Shown: in pieces, positions 60,119 through 64,000 of the stretch | Layout of the letters: each line of letters starts with the position of its first letter | Position numbering within the stretch: position 1 is the stretch's first letter | Origin: Mesorhizobium norvegicum | Lineage (GTDB): Bacteria; Pseudomonadota; Alphaproteobacteria; Rhizobiales; Rhizobiaceae | DNA: 64,000 nt | NCBI RefSeq assembly: GCF_004919685.1 | Contig: NZ_SMYZ01000012.1 | Coordinates: 186,001 to 250,000 of the forward strand | Direction: 5' to 3' | Notes under the pieces: model-generated | What the model saw: only the letters and a program-made list of their open reading frames with translations | Databases searched by the model: none | Told to the model about the DNA's origin: nothing | Made by a program: the position numbers and the translations under genes

Positions 60119-61513
60119 ATGACCGTACTCACACGCCGCAGGCTTTTGAAAACGGCTGCGGTTGCCGGCGCGGGCGGGGTCGGTCTCTCGGCCCTGGGTC
60201 GGCTTGGCGGCTGGGCCGCCGCCACACCTGAGCCTGTGGTTTTGCAGACGGCAAAAATCCAGGCGAAGCTGATGGATGTCGGCCAGACCAGGGATGTGCT
60301 GACCTATGGCAACGCCGGAATGCCGCCCGTGCTCAGAATGAAAAAAGGCGAGCCCTTTGCCGCGCGTCTTGTCAATGCCATCGATGATCCGACGACGATC
60401 CACTGGCACGGCATTCGCGTTCCAAACAAGATGGACGGCGTGCCGTTCCTGGTCCAGCCCTACGTCTACACCGGCGATCATTTCGACTACGCCTTCACGC
60501 CGCCCGACGCCGGCACCTTCTGGTACCACCCGCATTGCAACACGCTGGAACAGATGGGCCATGGCCTGACGGGGGTTATCGTGGTCGAAAACCCCGGCGA
60601 TCCGGAATTCGATGCCGAAATGGTCATCAATCTGCGCGACTGGCGCCTCGGCGACGATGGCCAGTTTATCGACCAGTTCCGGCCGCGCGATGCCGCAAGA
60701 ACCGGCACTTACGGCACGGTGCGCACCGCAAACTGGCTCGATCAGCCGCAATATGACGCGCCGGCCGGAGGGCTGGTGCGGCTCAGGGTCGCCATCACCG
60801 ACGTCACCCGGATCTATGCCTTTCGCGTCGATGGCGCCGAAGCGTCAGTCATCGCGTTGGACGGCAATCCGGTGCCGCAGCGTTTTTCCCCCGATGCCTT
60901 GCTGCTTGGACCGGGACAGCGCATGGAGCTGGCCATCCGCATGCCCGACGACGAGGGCGCGATCGTCAGCCTGAGAGACGTCAGGGGCACCAAGCCAAAA
61001 ATCCTGGCAACCCTGCGCGCGACAGGAAACTCCCTCAAACGGGACATTCGTGATCTTGCTCCGCTGGAGGTCAATCCGGTGGCGGAGGTGGATCTCACCA
61101 GCGCCCAACATATTTCCCTGGCGCTCAGCGCCACGGCGGAAAACGTCCCGAGCGATGGCATCTGCGGTTCGCTTGGCTACAGTTTCTGGGCAATCAACAA
61201 GGTGCCGTGGCCCGGCGATACGCCGGATCCGACCGCGCCGCTGGCCGAATTGAAGCTTGGCAGGAGCTATGTCATCGACATGGAGAACCTGACGCCGCAA
61301 TCCCATCCGATGCATCTGCACGGCATGAGCTTCAAGGTGCTGTCATCCTCGACGCGCCAGGTTCAGCCTGTCATCTCCGACACCTATCTCATCCAGCCCA
61401 ACGAGAAGGTTCAGCTCGGCTTCGCCGCCGACAATCCCGGCGACTGGCTGCTGCATTGCCACATCATCGAGCATCAGAAATCGGGAATGACGAGCTACGT
61501 CAGGGTGGTCTGA
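60119..61513 (+). CDS. Tat-exported multicopper oxidase
   Basis: A 464-residue periplasmic copper oxidase. A twin-arginine signal (TRRRLLKTAAVAGAGGVGLSALG) is at the N-terminus. Copper motifs: HWHG (His95, His97), YHPHC (His137, His139), HPMHLHG and HCHIIEHQKSGM at the C-terminus. Together these give the type 1 and trinuclear sites of laccase/CueO-like enzymes. It oxidises Cu(I) or phenolics with oxygen. ATG 60119 has GGAG upstream; the earlier frame start at 59936 would leave the Tat motif internal. The neighbouring TetR may control it. Confidence 0.9.
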   Translation: MTVLTRRRLLKTAAVAGAGGVGLSALGRLGGWAAATPEPVVLQTAKIQAKLMDVGQTRDVLTYGNAGMPPVLRMKKGEPFAARLVNAIDDPTTIHWHGIRVPNKMDGVPFLVQPYVYTGDHFDYAFTPPDAGTFWYHPHCNTLEQMGHGLTGVIVVENPGDPEFDAEMVINLRDWRLGDDGQFIDQFRPRDAARTGTYGTVRTANWLDQPQYDAPAGGLVRLRVAITDVTRIYAFRVDGAEASVIALDGNPVPQRFSPDALLLGPGQRMELAIRMPDDEGAIVSLRDVRGTKPKILATLRATGNSLKRDIRDLAPLEVNPVAEVDLTSAQHISLALSATAENVPSDGICGSLGYSFWAINKVPWPGDTPDPTAPLAELKLGRSYVIDMENLTPQSHPMHLHGMSFKVLSSSTRQVQPVISDTYLIQPNEKVQLGFAADNPGDWLLHCHIIEHQKSGMTSYVRVV

Positions 61514-61558
61514 AGCCGCGCCCGGGATCGCGTCAGTCTCCGTGTCGCTCCCTGACCG

Positions 61559-61846
61559 TCACTTGCGCAGCTGCGCCTCGATCTCGTCGAGGATCTTGTC
61601 CTTGCCGATGCCGGTGAGGAAGGCGAGGCCCTTGATGACCGGCTTGGTCACCGAAGCGGAGATCGGAGTGGTTGCGACGATGAAGTCGACATTGTCGGCC
61701 AATCCCGGCACTTCGGTGGCCTTTGCCTGCTGGGCATTGAAGGTGAGGCCGCGTTTCTTCATTTCCTCGGTGACGGCGACGTTGACCGCGGTCGAGGTGG
61801 CGATGCCCGTGCCGCAGGCAAAGAGAATGGTTTTCTGTCTGGACAT
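61559..61846 (-). CDS. gatB: PTS galactitol-type EIIB component
   Basis: A 95-residue cytoplasmic protein. The phosphorylated Cys is Cys11 in the P-loop ACGTGIATSTA, the pattern of galactitol (Gat) EIIB enzymes. It accepts phosphate from EIIA and passes it to the sugar during uptake by EIIC. Last gene of a gatC-gatA-gatB operon. Confidence 0.88.
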   Translation of the reverse strand: MSRQKTILFACGTGIATSTAVNVAVTEEMKKRGLTFNAQQAKATEVPGLADNVDFIVATTPISASVTKPVIKGLAFLTGIGKDKILDEIEAQLRK

Positions 61847-61863
61847 CTCTGCTTCTCCTTGTT

Positions 61864-62325
61864 TCAGCCGAGTACGGCTCGCACGTCTTCGAGGGTTCTG
61901 GCCGACCTCAAGCCGTCCAAGGCTTGCGGGTTCTGGATGATGGCCATGACGGCCTGCAGCGCCTCAATCTGCTTGTCCTTGTCATTGATGGCAAGCAGGA
62001 AGACGAAGCCGACCGGCAGCATCTCGTCGGGGTCTTCCATGTTGGCGAAGGTCACCGGCTGCTTCAGCGTGCCCATCGCGATGCCCGGCTTCAGCACATG
62101 CTCCGGATCGGTGTGCGGTACCGCGACATTGTCGGGGCGCTCCAGCGGCAGTCCTGTCGGGATGGTCAATTCGCGGCGCACGACCGCGTCGGCATAGGAG
62201 CTTTTGACATAGCCAAGCATCTCGAGCCGGCCCGCCAGGATGCGGATGATCTCCTCATTGGTCGATGCATCGGATCCGAGCACGATCGCTTCGGGATCCA
62301 GAAGCTGCATGAGGCCGTCAGGCAT
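61864..62325 (-). CDS. gatA: PTS EIIA component, fructose/galactitol type
   Basis: A 153-residue cytoplasmic protein with the phosphorylated His at residue 71 (NVAVPHTDPEHV) and the PtsN-like fold (TNEEIIRILAGRL, LAINDKDKQIEAL). It takes phosphate from HPr, whose gene is not in this window, and gives it to GatB. It lies between gatC (75 bases upstream) and gatB (17 bases downstream). Confidence 0.88.
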   Translation of the reverse strand: MPDGLMQLLDPEAIVLGSDASTNEEIIRILAGRLEMLGYVKSSYADAVVRRELTIPTGLPLERPDNVAVPHTDPEHVLKPGIAMGTLKQPVTFANMEDPDEMLPVGFVFLLAINDKDKQIEALQAVMAIIQNPQALDGLRSARTLEDVRAVLG

Positions 62326-62399
62326 TTCTTTGCTCCGTCGATGAAATCGTGCGCCCGTGAAGGGCGCACGATCGGTTCAAATGCAAGGCGCTGTCAGGT

Positions 62400-63806
62400 T
62401 CAGACCGTCTCTTCGGCCGGCTCGTCCTCGGCGCCCGCGGCCCGCTCCCAGCCGAGCGGATTGCGGCGATAGAGGACAAACAATGCCGCGATGACCACCG
62501 CGATCACGATGATGCCGACAAGCCCCATTCCCTGGATCGCCTCGATGATCACATAAGGCACCCACAGGAAGCCGTCGACCACCGAGGTGATCTGCAGCGC
62601 ATCCGCCGGCAGCTTGAAGCCCGATGCGACGGCAGCACTGGTGAACAGCGGCGCCAGCGCGTTGGCGACGTAGAAGCCGATGGCCAGCGTCACCGTGCCG
62701 ATCACCACCATGCGGAACACGTTGCCTTTGACCAACGGCGCGGTCATGGCGACGATGAAGGGAATGACCGCAAGGTCGGCGAACAGGATGACGCGGTTGC
62801 CCGGCAGGATGATGGACAGGATGATCGCGATCGGCACCAGGATCAGCGACGACGAGATCGCGGCCGGATGGCCGATCAGGATCGCCGAATCGAGGCCGAC
62901 AAGAAGCTCGCGGTCGCCGGTGCGCTTGCGCACGAACGCCTGGGCTGCGTCGGAAACCGGGAGCAGGCCCTCCATCAGGATCTTGACCATGCGCGGCAGC
63001 AGCAGCATGACCGCGGCCAACGTCATGCCGGTGCCCAGAACCTTTGCCAGCACCACGCTGAGATCACCCGCATTGTAGAAGGCGATCGCGCCGAGCACGA
63101 GGCCGATGATCAGGCCCATCACGACAGGTTCTCCGAACACGCCGAACCTGCGCTCGATAGTATCGGTGTTGATGTTGATGCGATTGATCCCGGGAATGCG
63201 GTCCATGATCCAGTTGAGCACAATGGCGATCGGCAGGATCTGCGCCGAGGCGAGGTGCGGCACGGAAATGCCGGGCACGCCGTAGAATTGCTGCACCGCG
63301 CGTGCCGACCAGTCGGCGAAGAGCAGCGACAGCGCGGCGACAAGTGCTGCGACCGCGATGCCATAGGCCAGATTGTCGGTTGCAGCGACGACCAGCGAGC
63401 CGACAAAGGCGAAATGCCAGAAATTCCAGACGTCGACATTGAGCGTGCGCGTCATGCGTGTCAGCAACAGCACGATATTGACGAGGATGCCGACCGGAAT
63501 GACCCACAGGCCGACCGATGAGCCGAAGGCGATCGCCGCGGCCGAAGGCCAGCCGACATCGATGATGTCGCGATGGATGCCGGTGTTGGTGACGATGGCC
63601 TTGGCAACGTCGCCGATCGACGTGAACATGAGGCCAAGCACGAGATTGATGCCGATGAAGGCGACGCCGATGGTGACGGCGGCGCGAAAAGCCTTGCTGA
63701 CCTTGGCGCCCAGAACCACGGCGATGATAAAAATGACGATCGGTAGCAGGATCGTCGGGCCGAGCGTGTCGATGGCCCCTTTGAGACCCGCGAGAATAGT
63801 ATCCAT
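62400..63806 (-). CDS. gatC: PTS galactitol-type EIIC permease
   Basis: A 468-residue inner-membrane protein with about ten helices and GatC-family segments (FIGINLVLGLMFTSIG, IPGINRININTD, VGLDSAILIGHPAAISSSLILVP). It transports and, with GatB, phosphorylates galactitol or a related polyol. ATG 63806 has an excellent GGGGAGGAAT site; the frame upstream to 63851 is not needed. First gene of the operon. Confidence 0.9.
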   Translation of the reverse strand: MDTILAGLKGAIDTLGPTILLPIVIFIIAVVLGAKVSKAFRAAVTIGVAFIGINLVLGLMFTSIGDVAKAIVTNTGIHRDIIDVGWPSAAAIAFGSSVGLWVIPVGILVNIVLLLTRMTRTLNVDVWNFWHFAFVGSLVVAATDNLAYGIAVAALVAALSLLFADWSARAVQQFYGVPGISVPHLASAQILPIAIVLNWIMDRIPGINRININTDTIERRFGVFGEPVVMGLIIGLVLGAIAFYNAGDLSVVLAKVLGTGMTLAAVMLLLPRMVKILMEGLLPVSDAAQAFVRKRTGDRELLVGLDSAILIGHPAAISSSLILVPIAIILSIILPGNRVILFADLAVIPFIVAMTAPLVKGNVFRMVVIGTVTLAIGFYVANALAPLFTSAAVASGFKLPADALQITSVVDGFLWVPYVIIEAIQGMGLVGIIVIAVVIAALFVLYRRNPLGWERAAGAEDEPAEETV

Positions 63807-63943
63807 TATTCCTCCCCTGGAGCCCCCGAGCCTTCGCTCGACGCCTCGCAATGATGCTCCATCCAGCCTTTGACGCCACCTTGGCGCAAAGACACTCCCC
63901 AGTCTGCCGCGCGGCGCATGTTCTCCGATATGTTGTGCCGATG

Positions 63944-63973
63944 AACATTTGCCTTTGCTGGTAAACGAATGTT
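63944..63973. promoter_or_regulatory. Inverted repeat upstream of gatC
   Basis: AACATTTG (63944-63951) and CGAATGTT (63966-63973) form an inverted repeat with one mismatch, 14 bases apart, about 140 bases upstream of gatC. It could be the site of a repressor (DeoR-type ones often control Gat systems); the regulator itself is outside the window. Confidence 0.4.
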
Positions 63974-64000
63974 TTATTGGGGCTGCTCACGACAATGTCA

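Overview
The window is GC-rich chromosomal DNA of a rhizobial alphaproteobacterium, most likely Mesorhizobium or a close relative. The evidence is the block murA - DUF2948 - hisD - UPF0262 - LMW phosphatase - infA - maf - yacG, an agp-type alpha-galactoside locus, and palindromic intergenic repeats. No database search was possible; identities rest on recognised motifs, length and gene order.

Left part (1-16.4 kb), accessory in character: a decayed IS1595-type transposase; a membrane protein; a GNAT acetyltransferase coupled to an unrecognised 460-aa protein; two divergent class III nucleotide cyclases (one with TolB/TPR, one with zinc ribbon, AAA ATPase and TPR); a peroxiredoxin; a 986-aa fusion of a GT2 glycosyltransferase, a NodS-like methyltransferase and a NodB-like deacetylase; a glycosyltransferase stub; and a MscS channel. 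It ends at tRNA-Phe(GAA), beside an orphan FixJ/LuxR DNA-binding domain that has lost its receiver domain and start codon.

Carbohydrate region (16.8-34.4 kb): an AraC regulator diverges from a CUT1 sugar ABC operon (binding protein, two permeases, MsmK/UgpC-type ATPase) that ends in a fused Gfo/Idh/MocA - aldo/keto reductase. Next comes an apparent agpT / agaL1-agpA-agpB-agpC-agpD-agaL2 locus: an AraC activator, an Opp/Dpp-type importer and two GH4 glycosidases for raffinose/melibiose-type alpha-galactosides.

Housekeeping block (34.4-42.2 kb): yacG, maf, infA, an LMW tyrosine phosphatase-like gene, UPF0262, hisD, DUF2948 and murA, all on the minus strand; then a small basic protein, tRNA-Thr(GGT) and a DUF882 peptidase-like protein.

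Amide/amino-acid region (42.4-50.7 kb): an RpiR regulator and an ArgE/DapE-type deacylase on the plus strand face a complete branched-chain-amino-acid-type ABC operon on the minus strand, with a divergent alpha/beta hydrolase at its head. Closely similar TTGACAATC...ATTGT elements lie upstream of rpiR and between the transporter operon and the hydrolase, suggesting one regulon.

Right part (50.9-64 kb): a secreted caspase-like protein with about 16 repeats of roughly 47 residues; cobalamin-dependent methionine synthase metH with a 20-bp palindrome in its leader; a VOC protein divergent from a TetR regulator and a Tat-exported multicopper oxidase; and a galactitol-type PTS (gatC-gatA-gatB), unusual for rhizobia.
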